64,000 nucleotides of DNA, from contig NZ_BBMK01000001.1 of assembly GCF_000755285.1 (NCBI RefSeq), forward strand, positions 992,001 to 1,056,000, in the 5' to 3' direction. Made by a program: the position numbers and the translations under genes. This DNA comes from Nonlabens ulvanivorans. Its GTDB lineage: Bacteria > Bacteroidota > Bacteroidia > Flavobacteriales > Flavobacteriaceae. Of the stretch, positions 47,332 to 57,723 are shown in pieces (positions within the stretch are counted from its first letter, which is position 1; every line of letters begins with the position of its first letter). Under the pieces are notes generated by a model. It made no database searches and was not told the DNA's origin. It saw nothing but the letters and a program-made list of their open reading frames with translations.

Positions 47332-49023
47332 TTAATTACGAGGTCTTTTGTTTTTCTTAGACTTAGAACCTACACGCGACATTGCGCATCGGAATCCAAG
47401 GTCGTCTTTTGCCATATCTTGTGGATAGAATCTACGAGATGCAGGATCTAGCCAGTAAGCTCTGTCTCTCCAAGAACCACCTTTTATAACACGCACTTCA
47501 TTATCGATAAGTGTAGTACGAGTGTTATCTTGATCGTATTGTCTGTCTAGTGTACCTAAAGAATCAGAGTCCACTGTATGTAAAGGAGAGTCATACATTC
47601 TTTTGCTGTCTTCTAGTTGATCTGTATTGTCAAAATACTTTGAAGAACGACGGTCACCATCACGGAAGTCACGGTTATCACTTCTGTCAAAGTTAGTTCT
47701 CAAATATGTTTCATTTTCATCAACCTCTACTTGTTGAATTTCACCAGGTAATGCACGTGCGATAGTTTTACCATTACTTAAAGTGTCATAAACTATAGAA
47801 TCAGCTTGTACGATAGCGATCATGCCATCTGCGCCTATTTTGTTTTTAGTGTATTGATTACCACGATAATAATTGAAGTCGTTAAATTCATCATCAACGA
47901 TAGGACGATAAACGTCAGCTACCCATTCAGATACATTACCAGCCATGTCGTACACACCAAATTCGTTAGGCTCATAAGTCATAACTTCTGCAGTAATATC
48001 TGCGCCGTCATCACTCCATCCTGCGATTCCACCATAATCTCCATCACCTTGCTTAAAGTTTGCCATGTGATCTCCACGAGTTTGTCTCTTTCCACTACGA
48101 GTGTATTGACCATCCCATGGGTATTTCTTTCTGCCACGATAAGCGTTATATTCTCTTTGAGAAACTTCAGCAAGAGCTGCATATTCCCATTCAGCTTCTG
48201 TTGGTAGTCTATATCCTGGTAAAATGATACCATCTTTACGAGTAACGTATAGTCCAGATGCCTCGCCGCCGCCTTCGCCTTGTTTTGCAGCTTTTTGTGT
48301 TTTTCTTTTTTCTAAAGATTCGCTTCTTTTTCCTCCACGAGTCTTTTCATCATCTCCTCCATAAGCTAGAGTTGGTGCATTTAAATAAGTCTCAGTGCTG
48401 AATGTTGATCCAGCCTCTTGATTAGCAAGTGCGTCTTTAGATGTAAAGCCTTCTTGATTAAGAATTAATTCGTTCACACGATCAGTTCTCCATTCAGAAA
48501 ATTCAACAGCTTGAATCCAAGTCACACCTACTACTGGGTAGTTTTGATATGCAGGATGACGTAAGTAGTTCTTGGTCATTTCCTCGTTGAATCCGAGACG
48601 ATTTCTCCATACTAGAGTATCAGGTACCGCACCATTATAGATGTTACGATATTCTTCATCTTCTGGTGGGAATACACCTTTTATCCAGTCTAGCATCTCA
48701 AGATACATACCGTTAGTAACTTCGGTTTCATCGATGTAGAATGACTGAACGTGTTGCTGGTTAGGAGTGTTGTTCCAATCATGCATAGGATCATCTTTTA
48801 CACGTCCCATTGTGAATGTACCACCTTCAACAAATACTAATCCAGGTCCAGTTTCCTGCTCCTTGTATTTAGTATTTAATTCAAAACCACCGTTTTTACC
48901 GGTAACGTCCCATCCAGTTCCTCGAGATGTGCTAGAATAATCGTTTCCACCACCACCACAGCTCACTAGTGCCACACCAGCGATTAGTGTAAATACTGCT
49001 TTTAATGCAAAGTACTTCTTCAT
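47332..49023 (-). CDS. gldJ: Gliding motility lipoprotein GldJ
   Basis: 563 residues. The lipobox leader (LIAGVALVSC) puts the acylated Cys near 22. The rest is a formylglycine-generating-enzyme/sulfatase-modifying fold without enzymatic role in this family: VFVEGGTFTMGRV, FYIDETEVTNGMYLEML, PVVGVTWIQAVEFSEWR, GYRLPTEAEWEYAA, DMAGNVSEWVADV and RVIKGGSWRDRAYW. GldJ is needed for gliding and type IX secretion, helping stabilise GldK. It is transcribed away from porU, its usual neighbour. Confidence 0.92.
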   Translation of the reverse strand: MKKYFALKAVFTLIAGVALVSCGGGGNDYSSTSRGTGWDVTGKNGGFELNTKYKEQETGPGLVFVEGGTFTMGRVKDDPMHDWNNTPNQQHVQSFYIDETEVTNGMYLEMLDWIKGVFPPEDEEYRNIYNGAVPDTLVWRNRLGFNEEMTKNYLRHPAYQNYPVVGVTWIQAVEFSEWRTDRVNELILNQEGFTSKDALANQEAGSTFSTETYLNAPTLAYGGDDEKTRGGKRSESLEKRKTQKAAKQGEGGGEASGLYVTRKDGIILPGYRLPTEAEWEYAALAEVSQREYNAYRGRKKYPWDGQYTRSGKRQTRGDHMANFKQGDGDYGGIAGWSDDGADITAEVMTYEPNEFGVYDMAGNVSEWVADVYRPIVDDEFNDFNYYRGNQYTKNKIGADGMIAIVQADSIVYDTLSNGKTIARALPGEIQQVEVDENETYLRTNFDRSDNRDFRDGDRRSSKYFDNTDQLEDSKRMYDSPLHTVDSDSLGTLDRQYDQDNTRTTLIDNEVRVIKGGSWRDRAYWLDPASRRFYPQDMAKDDLGFRCAMSRVGSKSKKNKRPRN

Positions 49024-49051
49024 TTTAAGATATTATTTTGAAAAATGTCTC

Positions 49052-49080
49052 GCAATATAACAACTTCGGCGAAAACCAAA
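49052..49080 (-). promoter_or_regulatory. putative gldJ promoter
   Basis: On the minus strand TTTGG is followed after 17 bases by TATATTGC, one base off the TANNTTTG -7 box, about 29 bases before the gldJ ATG. Spacing and position fit a Bacteroidota sigma-ABfr promoter. Confidence 0.4.
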
Positions 49081-49222
49081 AGCATAAATTGTTAATATTC
49101 CCATTACATTTGTCGTTCCATGTTTTTAAACGAGCTTGAATGCCGTTTATTTCATGAGTGTTCACATTTTTTTAAGTTCTTATTTTTTATACTAGATTTT
49201 ATAAATAGACGTTATCGGTTTA

Positions 49223-52200
49223 ATGAGATATATTTTTTTACTTATTGTAAGTTTACCTTTTTTAATAATGGCTCAAGGCCAAAAAGAAGAGTTGAACTGG
49301 CAGCCTGCTTTGAAACAATCAATTGGTGATTACACGGTTTTGGTGCCGTATTTTAAAAATGGATATCAGTTCAATGGTAATCAGATTTGGTATTCTAAAT
49401 CTATAGAGATAACATCTTCGGTCGATGAGTCAAGTTTAGTTTTAGAAAATTTACAGACAGAGGTCATTACAAATAGTGAACTAGCAAGTCTAGATAAAGA
49501 ATATATTGTTGAAGGATTAAAGTATAGTTTGAGAAATGCGCTTTCGCGAAGCGTAATTATGCGCAAATACGAGTCTCACCCATATATAAAGAAGGTGGTC
49601 AGTATCTAAGAGTTTTATCTTTTACGCCAGTTTTCACAAATGGTCTTCCGTCGTTCACTACAAAGACCACAAATTATGGTAACTCTTTATTGACGTCTGG
49701 TAATTGGTATCGGTTTAGAGTAGAACATACAGGAGTGCATAGAATTACTAGATCTTTTTTAAATAATCTAGGTATTAATGTAGGTAATATTGATCCACGT
49801 ACTATTAAAATTTATGGAAACGGTGGTCCTTCTTTGCCGTTATTAAACTCTCAAACGGTGGCTTATGACCCAGCAGAAGTAGCTATTAGTGTGCGAGGTG
49901 AAAGTGATGGCAGTTTTGATAATGGTGATGAAATATTATTTTATGCAACCGCTGCAAATACAGAGTATGTGCAAGAAAATGATAGTCATATTAATCCATA
50001 CACTGATGAATCATATTATTATATAACAGTTAGCTCAGGTAATGGTAAACGTATTCTTCCTTTTGTGCAGCCTACAGGAACTCCAACAGTCACTTACGAT
50101 TATTATAATGCGAGGCAACATTATGAAATTGATGAAAGAAATATAGGTCAGATAGGTCGAATATGGTATGGAGAGCGGTTTGATTTTGAACCAGAGCAAA
50201 CCTTTGATTTTAATTTTGAAAATGTGATAAGTGCTAGGCCAGCAAGTATAAAGGTGGTGACTGGTGCTATATCTGATATAAGCAGTTCTTTTATTTGTGA
50301 GGTTAATGGCACAAATGTAGGAGCTATTAGTCATGCTGGCCTAGCAGGTGCTAATACTGTAGTTTCAAGAAGAGGACAGTTGAATGCGTCTAATCTCTCA
50401 ATAACGAGTAATAATGTTGAAGTTAAAATAACCTACAATAATGCTGGAAATCCTGGAGCAGAAGGTTATCTAGATTATATTGAATTGGAAATTCCCCAGT
50501 TGTTGACAGGTATAGGTGCTCAATTTAGATTTAGAAATACTGATGCGGCCTTGCAACCAGGTGTTGTGCAATTTCAGTTTTCTAATGCGAGCAATATTTC
50601 TGAGGTGTGGAACATTACTGATCCTTATAATGTTACTACCGTTCTCAATAATGTTAGTGATGCAAATTTCTCATTTATAGATAACGCTGGTGAGGTTAGA
50701 GAATATCTTGCAGTCGACGATGGTAATTTTTTTAATCCAATATCTGTTTCTAATAGACAAGTGGTAAATCAAAATTTAAAAGGAACCATTTTTATCGATA
50801 GTGATGGGAATTTTAGAGATATTGATTATTTAATAATCACGCCTTCTTTTCTTGAAAATGAAGCGCAACGCTTAGCAAATTATCATATTGCTACGGGTAA
50901 TTTAAATACTAAGGTGATTACATTAAATGATATTTATAATGAATTTTCTGAAGGAGAGCAAGATATTGCCGCTATTAGAAATTTTGTAAAGTATGTCTAT
51001 GATAATGCTTCCAGCCCGGCAAATAGAATTAAGTATTTAAATATGTTTGGAGATGCGAGTTTTGATTATAAAGACCGCATCTCAATTAGGGAAAATATTG
51101 TCCCTTCATTTCTAACTGCTGAAGCTACTTCTCTCACGCAATCTTATGTGACAGATGACTTTTTTACTTACATGAATCCTAATGAAGGTAATGTAGCTAC
51201 CAATAACTTGATGGATCTTGCGGTAGGAAGGATGATTGTTACTGATGTTTCTGAAGCCAGGGAAATGGTCGATAAAGTAATTAGTTATACTGCACAACCT
51301 GCTTTTGAGAGATGGCGCAACGACGTGGTTTTGATAGGTGATGATATTGATGACCCACAAACAGATAGTAATCTTCAAGTAAACGTTAATGATTTGGCAG
51401 ATCAAATAGAGTTAAACAGACCAGATTATAACGTGCGTAAAATAATATTAGATAGTTACCAGCAATTAAGTACGGCAGGAGGATTTAGGTATCCTGACGT
51501 TGTCGATGATGTGAAAAATGCATTTGAGCGAGGTTCATTGGTTATTAATTATTTTGGCCATGGTAATGAAGATGGGCTTGCTCAAGAATTTATTATTACA
51601 CAATCATCTGTAGAGAATTTACGCAATCCTAATAATTTACCACTTTTTATAACAGTGACTTGTGAGTTTACTCGATTTGATAATCCTTTAAGGCCCAGTG
51701 GTGGTGAACGTGTGTTTTTAAATCCAGATGGTGGTGCAATAGGTCTTGTGGCAACCAATAGATTGATTTTTATTTCTACCGGTGTCACCTTAAATCGTAC
51801 TCTAGACCAATACCTTTTCTCATATAACAATGCTCAAGCAATTTCAATGGCTGAGTCATTGAGACTTGCTAAAACAGATCCGGCACTTGTTAACGATGCT
51901 ACTAGAAGAGTTGTTGCTTTTATTGGTGATCCTGCTTTAAAGCTAGCTATTCCAGATCCTAGAGTTGTTCTTACATCAGTAAATGGAAATCCAATAGCGA
52001 CTAATACGGATGTGTTAAGAGCACTGGATCCGGTCACGTTAAGTGGAGAAGTTCAGGATTTACAGGGTAATTTAATTTCTGACTATAATGGTGAGGTCTC
52101 TGTAACAGTTTTTGATAAAAAAATTGATCGGACTACGCTAGGTAATGATAATGCAAGAGACTCTAGTGGACAATTGATTTTATTAGATTTTGAACAACAA

Positions 52201-53058
52201 GGTGAGGTTCTTTTTAGAGGTCAGGCCACAGTTACAAATGGAATTTTTGATGTTAATTTTGTGATGCCATTAGATACCCAAGTGCCTATAGGTAATGGTA
52301 GGATTTCTTTTTATGCTAAACGTAATGGAGTTCAAGAAGATAAAAATGGTTATAACTTAGATGTGCGTATCGGAGGTGTTAATACGGCTGCTCCTATCGA
52401 TGATATAGGTCCCGAGATCGACTTGTATATGAATGACACTAATTTTGTGAATGGTGGTATTACAGATGAAAATCCATTTATACTTGCTTTTTTAAGTGAT
52501 GACAATGGGATTAATACATCCAGTGGGATAGGTCATGATATTACTGCCACATTAGATGGTAATGATGTTGATCCATTTATTCTTAATGATTATTATGAGG
52601 CTGACGTAGATAACTTTGCTCGTGGTCAGGTTTACTTTCCTCTTAGAGACTTAGAACCTGGATTGCATACTTTAAAATTAAAAGCTTGGGATACTTATAA
52701 TAATTCTGCAGAACAAGAAATACAATTTGTCGTTGCAGAAAATGATAATATTAAAATAGAGCGAGTTCTCAATTATCCAAATCCGTTTACCACCTATACA
52801 GAGTTTTGGTTCAATCATAATAGGCCATTTGAGCCGTTAGACGTTCAAGTTCAGGTGATGACTATTTCTGGGAAAGTCATTTGGAGTAAGAATCAGTCTG
52901 TAACAACGACTGGTTTTACTTCTAGGGAAATAACATGGGATGGGACAGACGATTTTGGTCAGCGATTAGGAAAAGGCGTCTACATTTATAAGATAACGGT
53001 TAAGTCTACGTTATCTAACCAGCAAACCAGTGAGGTAGAAAAGCTGGTGATATTGTAA
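49223..53058 (+). CDS. porU: Type IX secretion system sortase PorU (frameshift at 49549)
   Basis: A gingipain-family (C25) cysteine peptidase of about 1278 residues that removes C-terminal signals from T9SS cargo on the cell surface. It has a signal peptide (FLLIVSLPFLIMAQG), the catalytic His in VINYFGHGNEDGLAQEF, Cys in PLFITVTCEFTRF and a C-terminal sorting domain ending GKGVYIYKITVKS. The frame breaks inside a palindrome copy reading CGCTTTCGCGAAGCG at 49540-49554. Restoring the third A gives NALSRKRNYAQIRVSPIYKEGG and a continuous protein. porV follows, as in other flavobacteria. Confidence 0.9.
49540..49554. repeat. palindrome copy with a one-base deletion
   Basis: CGCTTTCGCGAAGCG lacks one A of the AAA; the missing base is exactly what breaks porU. 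Confidence 0.88.
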
Positions 53059-53082
53059 CTAGTAAGGATTAACATATATTTG
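53053..53082 (+). promoter_or_regulatory. putative porV promoter
   Basis: TTG at 53053-53055 (overlapping the last codons of porU) is followed after 19 bases by TATATTTG at 53075-53082, an exact TANNTTTG box. The predicted start site lies about 15 bases before the porV ATG at 53103. porV can therefore be expressed apart from porU. Confidence 0.5.
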
Positions 53083-53102
53083 TTTCAGATTAATAAGCAT
53101 TG

Positions 53103-54281
53103 ATGAAAAAAGTTTTTTTAGTATTTATCGCTTTAATTTTAGCGGTACCTAGCATAAGTAACGCTCAGGATAACGATACAAGAGTAATAACAACAGCACT
53201 ACCATTTTTAAGAATAGCTGGTGATGCCCGTTCTGCCGGTTTAGGTGATATGGGTGTCGCAACCAGTCCAGATGCATGGTCCCAACAATGGAATCCATCA
53301 AAATATGCTTTTGGATTACGTGAGCATAAATTTGGTGTCGCATATACACCATATTTAGGTAATCTGGTAAATGATATAGCTATTGCACAACTAGTTTATG
53401 CAAATCGTATTAATGATAATAGTGCATTTGCTGGTAGTTTAAGGTACTTCAGTTTAGGTAGTATTACTTTAAGACAAGATCAAAATGATCCTGGTCGTGA
53501 AGAAAGCCCAAATGAGTTTGTGCTGGATGGTACTTATTCTTTAAAACTTTCTGAGCAGTTTGCGCTTGCAGTAACAGGTCGTTTTTTAAGAAGTGATTTA
53601 AGAATACAAGGTGTTGATAGTGATGCTAGCGCAGCAAATAGTTTTGGGGGGGTAGATATCTCAGGTTATTATCAATCAGAAGAACTAGCTCTTGCAGATT
53701 TTAATGGTCGCTGGAGAGGTGGATTTAATATCTCTAACATTGGTCCTAAAGTATCCTATGATGAAGGTGGTCAAGAAAACTTTATACCTACTAACCTAGC
53801 CCTAGGTGGTGGATTTGATTTTATACTTAATGATGGTTTTAGCAAAATAGGAGTAACTGCAGAGGTTAATAAACTTCTAGTTCCTACACCACCTATTAGA
53901 GAAGATGGTGATGATAATAATAATGGTATCTCTCGTGAGATAATTTCAGGACAGGATGATGATGTAACTTTTATCAATGGTATTTTTCAATCTTTTGGAG
54001 ATGCACCAGGTGGTTTTAGTGAAGAGCTTAGAGAGTTTACATGGGCATTGAGCGCAGAGTATACTTATGACGATAGCTTTGCGTTAAGAGCAGGATATTT
54101 TAATGAAGCAAATGACAAAGGAGCTCGTAAGTTCCTAGCTATGGGAGCAGGATTTGAGTTTTCTTCAATCGGTATCGATTTATCTTACTTGTTCTCTACT
54201 AGTCGTGTAAGAAGTCCGTTAGAAGGTACACTTAGATTTGGCTTGACCTTCAATTTTGGAGACGAGTATACAGAATACTAG
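53103..54281 (+). CDS. porV: Type IX secretion outer-membrane protein PorV (LptO)
   Basis: 392 residues from the ATG at 53103; a TTG three bases earlier is less likely. After the signal peptide (FLVFIALILAVPSISNAQ) it has the family opening ITTALPFLRIAGDARSAGLGDMGVATSPD. A 14-strand barrel follows, with GRWRGGFNISNIGPKVSY and the terminal EGTLRFGLTFNFGDEY. PorV shuttles cargo from the SprA translocon to the PorU sortase. A G7 run at 53646-53652 gives NSFGGVDISGYYQS; relatives fit NSFGVD-like spacing. An Asp/Asn-rich loop (EDGDDNNNG) lies mid-protein. Confidence 0.92.
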   Translation: MKKVFLVFIALILAVPSISNAQDNDTRVITTALPFLRIAGDARSAGLGDMGVATSPDAWSQQWNPSKYAFGLREHKFGVAYTPYLGNLVNDIAIAQLVYANRINDNSAFAGSLRYFSLGSITLRQDQNDPGREESPNEFVLDGTYSLKLSEQFALAVTGRFLRSDLRIQGVDSDASAANSFGGVDISGYYQSEELALADFNGRWRGGFNISNIGPKVSYDEGGQENFIPTNLALGGGFDFILNDGFSKIGVTAEVNKLLVPTPPIREDGDDNNNGISREIISGQDDDVTFINGIFQSFGDAPGGFSEELREFTWALSAEYTYDDSFALRAGYFNEANDKGARKFLAMGAGFEFSSIGIDLSYLFSTSRVRSPLEGTLRFGLTFNFGDEYTEY

Positions 54282-54286
54282 ATCAC

Positions 54287-54769
54287 TTGAAAAAAATAGA
54301 AATCCATACCACGCTAGAAGCTTATGACGATATGTCTGAGCTTGATAGTAACGTGCAATCGTTAATGCAGCAGTCCATCACGGCACGTCATAATGCATAT
54401 GCACCATATTCAAATTTTACGGTAGGTTGCGCTATTCTATTGGAGAATGGCGAAGTTGTTACAGGAAATAATCAAGAAAATGCTGCTTACCCATCAGGAC
54501 TTTGTGCAGAGCGTGTTGCTATTTACGCAGCTGGCGCTCAATATCCTGGTGTAGCTATTGAAATGATGGCGCTTACAGCAAGTCCAATTGACGACTCTCT
54601 TACTATACCTGTACCGCCATGCGGCGCTTGTAGACAGGCTATTGCAGAGTATGAGAACAGACAAGAAGATTCTATTCCTATCTATTTTATGGGAGCTTCA
54701 GGTACAGTTGTTAAGTCAGATTCGCTTAAAGATTTATTGCCTCTTATCTTTGATAAGAGCTATCTATAA
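54287..54769 (+). CDS. cdd: Cytidine deaminase
   Basis: 160 residues from a TTG start five bases after porV. A homotetrameric zinc enzyme that deaminates cytidine and deoxycytidine in pyrimidine salvage. YAPYSNFTVGCAILLENG, the catalytic CAE at 73-75 (GLCAERVAIY) and the PCGAC zinc ligands at 111-115 are all present. No ATG aligns with the N-terminus. The tight spacing suggests co-transcription with porV, an order often kept in Flavobacteriaceae. Confidence 0.93.
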   Translation: MKKIEIHTTLEAYDDMSELDSNVQSLMQQSITARHNAYAPYSNFTVGCAILLENGEVVTGNNQENAAYPSGLCAERVAIYAAGAQYPGVAIEMMALTASPIDDSLTIPVPPCGACRQAIAEYENRQEDSIPIYFMGASGTVVKSDSLKDLLPLIFDKSYL

Positions 54770-54823
54770 CGTTTTCGGACATTTTTAACCCTTTAATAGG
54801 TTTTTCATTACCCTTTTTTGGTC

Positions 54824-54831
54824 TATTTTTG
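54824..54831 (+). promoter_or_regulatory. possible -7 box upstream of pdhA
   Basis: TATTTTTG fits TANNTTTG; the -33 element is unclear. Transcription from here would give a 5' leader of about 75 bases that contains the full palindrome at 54875-54890. Confidence 0.3.
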
Positions 54832-54874
54832 CTTTGAGCTGTGAAAGTTAAGTAGTACTATTGTTGTATTAATT

Positions 54875-54890
54875 CGCTTTCGCGAAAGCG
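54875..54890. repeat. palindrome copy, full 16 bp, intergenic
   Basis: Exact copy 20 bases upstream of the pdhA ATG, likely within its 5' leader. Confidence 0.95.
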
Positions 54891-54910
54891 CACTTAAAAC
54901 AACCACTTAA

Positions 54911-55909
54911 ATGAAAAAAGTCACTAAAGACGTACTTCTCAATTGGTATGAGGAGATGCTTTTCTGGAGAAAGTTTGAAGATAAACTAGCACAGGTTTAC
55001 ATACAACAGAAAGTTCGTGGATTCCTTCACCTTTATAATGGACAAGAAGCAATTCTTGCCGGTTCCCTGCATGCAATGGACCTAACTAAGGATAAAATGA
55101 TTACTGCTTATCGTAATCACGTACAACCTATAGGTATGGGAGTAGATCCTAAAAGAGTTATGGCCGAGCTTTATGGAAAAGCAACAGGTACATCTCAAGG
55201 TTTAGGTGGATCTATGCATATTTTTTCAAAAGAACACCGTTTCTATGGTGGTCATGGTATTGTAGGAGGACAAATTCCTCTAGGTGCTGGAATTGCTTTT
55301 GGAGATAAATATCATAATGTAGATGCAGTAACATTAACCTTTTTTGGTGATGGAGCAGCACGTCAAGGTTCTTTACATGAGGCTTTTAACCTAGCAATGT
55401 TATGGAATTTGCCTGTCGTTTTCTGTGTAGAAAACAATGGTTATGCCATGGGGACTAGTGTAGAAAGAACAGCAAACCATACAGATATTTGGAAACTAGG
55501 ATTGGGTTATGAAATGCCATGTGGTCCTGTGGATGCAATGGATCCAGAAAAAGTTGCAGAAGCAATGTCTGAAGCAATAGAAAGAGCTCGTTCTGGCGGA
55601 GGACCAACTTTCTTAGAATTAAAAACATATCGATATAGAGGTCACTCCATGAGTGATGCGCAACACTACCGTACGAAAGACGAAGTAGCTGAATATCAAA
55701 AAATAGATCCTATTACTCAAATAAAAGACCGATTGATGAAAGATCACGGTGTTACTGAGGAAGAGATAAAAGAAATGGGGAAAAGAGTAAAATCTCGCGT
55801 TGCAGAATGTGAGAAATTTGCAGAGGATTCTCCTTACCCAGATAAAAGCGTTATGTATGACGCTGTTTATGAGCAAGAAGATTATCCATTTTTACCAGCA
55901 AAATTATAA
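54911..55909 (+). CDS. pdhA: Pyruvate dehydrogenase E1 component, alpha subunit
   Basis: A 332-residue thiamine diphosphate subunit of the pyruvate dehydrogenase complex. RGFLHLYNGQEA, MITAYRNHVQPIGMG, GGSMHIF, the ThDP/Mg motif GDGAARQGSLHEAFNLA...ENNGYAMGTS, and the phospho-loop-like YRYRGHSMSDAQHYRTKDEV identify E1 alpha. E1 beta is not adjacent; in this group it usually lies elsewhere. The E2 gene begins three bases after the stop. Confidence 0.94.
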   Translation: MKKVTKDVLLNWYEEMLFWRKFEDKLAQVYIQQKVRGFLHLYNGQEAILAGSLHAMDLTKDKMITAYRNHVQPIGMGVDPKRVMAELYGKATGTSQGLGGSMHIFSKEHRFYGGHGIVGGQIPLGAGIAFGDKYHNVDAVTLTFFGDGAARQGSLHEAFNLAMLWNLPVVFCVENNGYAMGTSVERTANHTDIWKLGLGYEMPCGPVDAMDPEKVAEAMSEAIERARSGGGPTFLELKTYRYRGHSMSDAQHYRTKDEVAEYQKIDPITQIKDRLMKDHGVTEEEIKEMGKRVKSRVAECEKFAEDSPYPDKSVMYDAVYEQEDYPFLPAKL

Positions 55910-55912
55910 TTC

Positions 55913-57555
55913 ATGGCAGAGATTGTAAACATGCCACGATTGAGCGATACCATGGAAGAAGGTGTTGTTGCAGCGTGGTTGAAGAACGTAGGAGATAAGA
56001 TCGAAGAAGGTGATATCCTTGCCGAAATTGAAACGGATAAGGCAACGATGGAATTTGAATCATTCCAAAGTGGTGTCTTATTACATATAGGTGTTCAAGA
56101 AGGAGAAACCGCTCCTGTGGATCAGTTATTATGTATTATAGGTGAAGAAGGAGAAGACATCTCTGGATTACTAAATGGAGATACAAGTGATGCTTCTAAG
56201 GACGAGGCACCTACAAACGAAGAATCTAAAGAATCAAAAGATTCTTCTAGCGTAGAGTCAACTTCTGGTAACGAACTTCCTGAAGGCGTAATTATTATTA
56301 ACATGCCTCGCCTTAGTGATACGATGGAAGAAGGTACGGTAGCATCATGGTTAAAAGCCGAAGGTGATGCTGTTGAAGAAGGCGATATTCTTGCCGAGAT
56401 TGAGACCGACAAAGCTACCATGGAATTTGAATCCTTCAATGCAGGTACTTTATTGAAAATTGGGATTCAGGAAGGTGAAACTGCAAAGGTTGATGCATTG
56501 TTAGCAATCATCGGTCCTGCAGGGACAGATATTTCTGGAATAGATATGGAGCAAGTGCAAATGCGCCAGCTTCTAAAAAAGAAGAGAAAAAAGAGATTAA
56601 GAAAGAAGAGAAAAAAGAAGCTCCAAAGGCATCAACGCCTGCAGCATCTACTTCAAGTACCAACTCAAATTCAAATTCAAATTCAAGTTCAAATTCATCA
56701 GGAAGAATTTTTGCTTCTCCACTAGCTAAGAAAATGGCAGAGGATAAGGGAATAGATCTTAATCAGGTTTCTGGTTCTGGAGAGAATGGACGTATTGTGA
56801 AAAGTGATATAGAGAACTATAAGCCTAGTGCAGGTGGAAGTGCAGCAGCGAGTTCGTTTATTGCGGTAGGAACAGAAACTTTTGAAGAAGTTCCTAATTC
56901 ACAAATGCGCAAAACTATTGCAAAGCGTTTAGGTGAGTCTAAGTTTACAGCACCACATTATTATTTAGGTCTAGATTTAGATATGGATAATGCAATCGCT
57001 AGTAGAAAAGCAATCAATGAATTACCAGACACTAAAATCAGTTTTAATGATATGGTAATTAAAGCGGCAGCAATGGCGTTGAGATTACATCCTAAGGTAA
57101 ACACACAGTGGACAGATAAGAACACAGTTATTGCAAAGCATATCCACGTAGGAGTTGCGGTTGCAGTAGATGATGGGCTTCTTGTTCCTGTATTACCATT
57201 TGCAGATCAGATGAGCATGCAACAAATAGGTAGTAAGGTAAGAGAACTTGCTGGTAAAGCACGTAATAAAAAATTACAGCCAGATGAAATGCAAGGCAGT
57301 ACATTTACAATCTCTAACTTAGGAATGTTTGGTATTACAGAGTTTACTTCAATTATCAATCAACCTAATAGTGCTATCATGTCTGTAGGAGCAATTGTTC
57401 AAAAGCCTGTAGTGAAGAATGGGCAGATTGTAGTAGGTAATGTGATGAAAATTACACTTGCATGTGATCATAGAACAGTAGATGGTGCAACTGGTGCAGC
57501 ATTCTTGCAAACATTCAAATCGTATATTGAAAACCCAATAGTGATGTATGTATAA
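55913..57555 (+). CDS. pdhC: Pyruvate dehydrogenase E2, dihydrolipoyl acetyltransferase (frameshift at 56548)
   Basis: About 547 residues that form the complex core and transfer acetyl groups to CoA. Two lipoyl domains each carry EIETDKATMEFESF with the lipoyl-lysine (near 43 and 173). One more G at 56548-56549 restores GIDMGASANAPASKKEEKK, a Lys/Glu/Ala linker, and an Asn-Ser run built from repeated TCAAAT. The subunit-binding domain (FASPLAKKMAEDKGIDL) and catalytic domain ending ACDHRTVDGATGAAFL follow. As read, the linker is out of frame (56550-56725), giving an artificial Lys/Gln-rich tail. Confidence 0.92.
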
Positions 57556-57577
57556 CATTAACTAACATTATATTAAA

Positions 57578-57606
57578 AAGCCGAATCCCAAGATTCGGCT
57601 TTTTTG
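57578..57606 (+). terminator. terminator after the pdhA-pdhC operon
   Basis: Hairpin AAGCCGAATC-ccaa-GATTCGGCTT followed by T6, 22 bases after the E2 stop codon. Confidence 0.9.
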
Positions 57607-57723
57607 TTTCAAGGATTGAGATGATTGTCACTTTTTTTTGTTATTCATTTTTCATTAAAATACCCATTAACCTAACTATCCATACATCACAAAATACCTA
57701 TCTTTAAACTTTAAAATTATACT

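Noticed and set aside
47806..48207. 133-codon plus-strand open frame opposite gldJ
   Set aside because: It lies entirely within the sulfatase-modifying-fold region of gldJ and shows no domain.
4990..56549. Programmed ribosomal frameshifting as the cause of the split genes
   Set aside because: The sites share no slippery heptamer or downstream structure, they are in unrelated genes, and both +1 and -1 corrections are needed.
56550..56725. Lys/Arg- and Gln-rich tail (KKKRKKRLRKKRKKK) as a novel basic protein domain
   Set aside because: It is the out-of-frame reading of the ordinary Lys/Glu and Asn/Ser linker of the E2 protein after a one-base loss.
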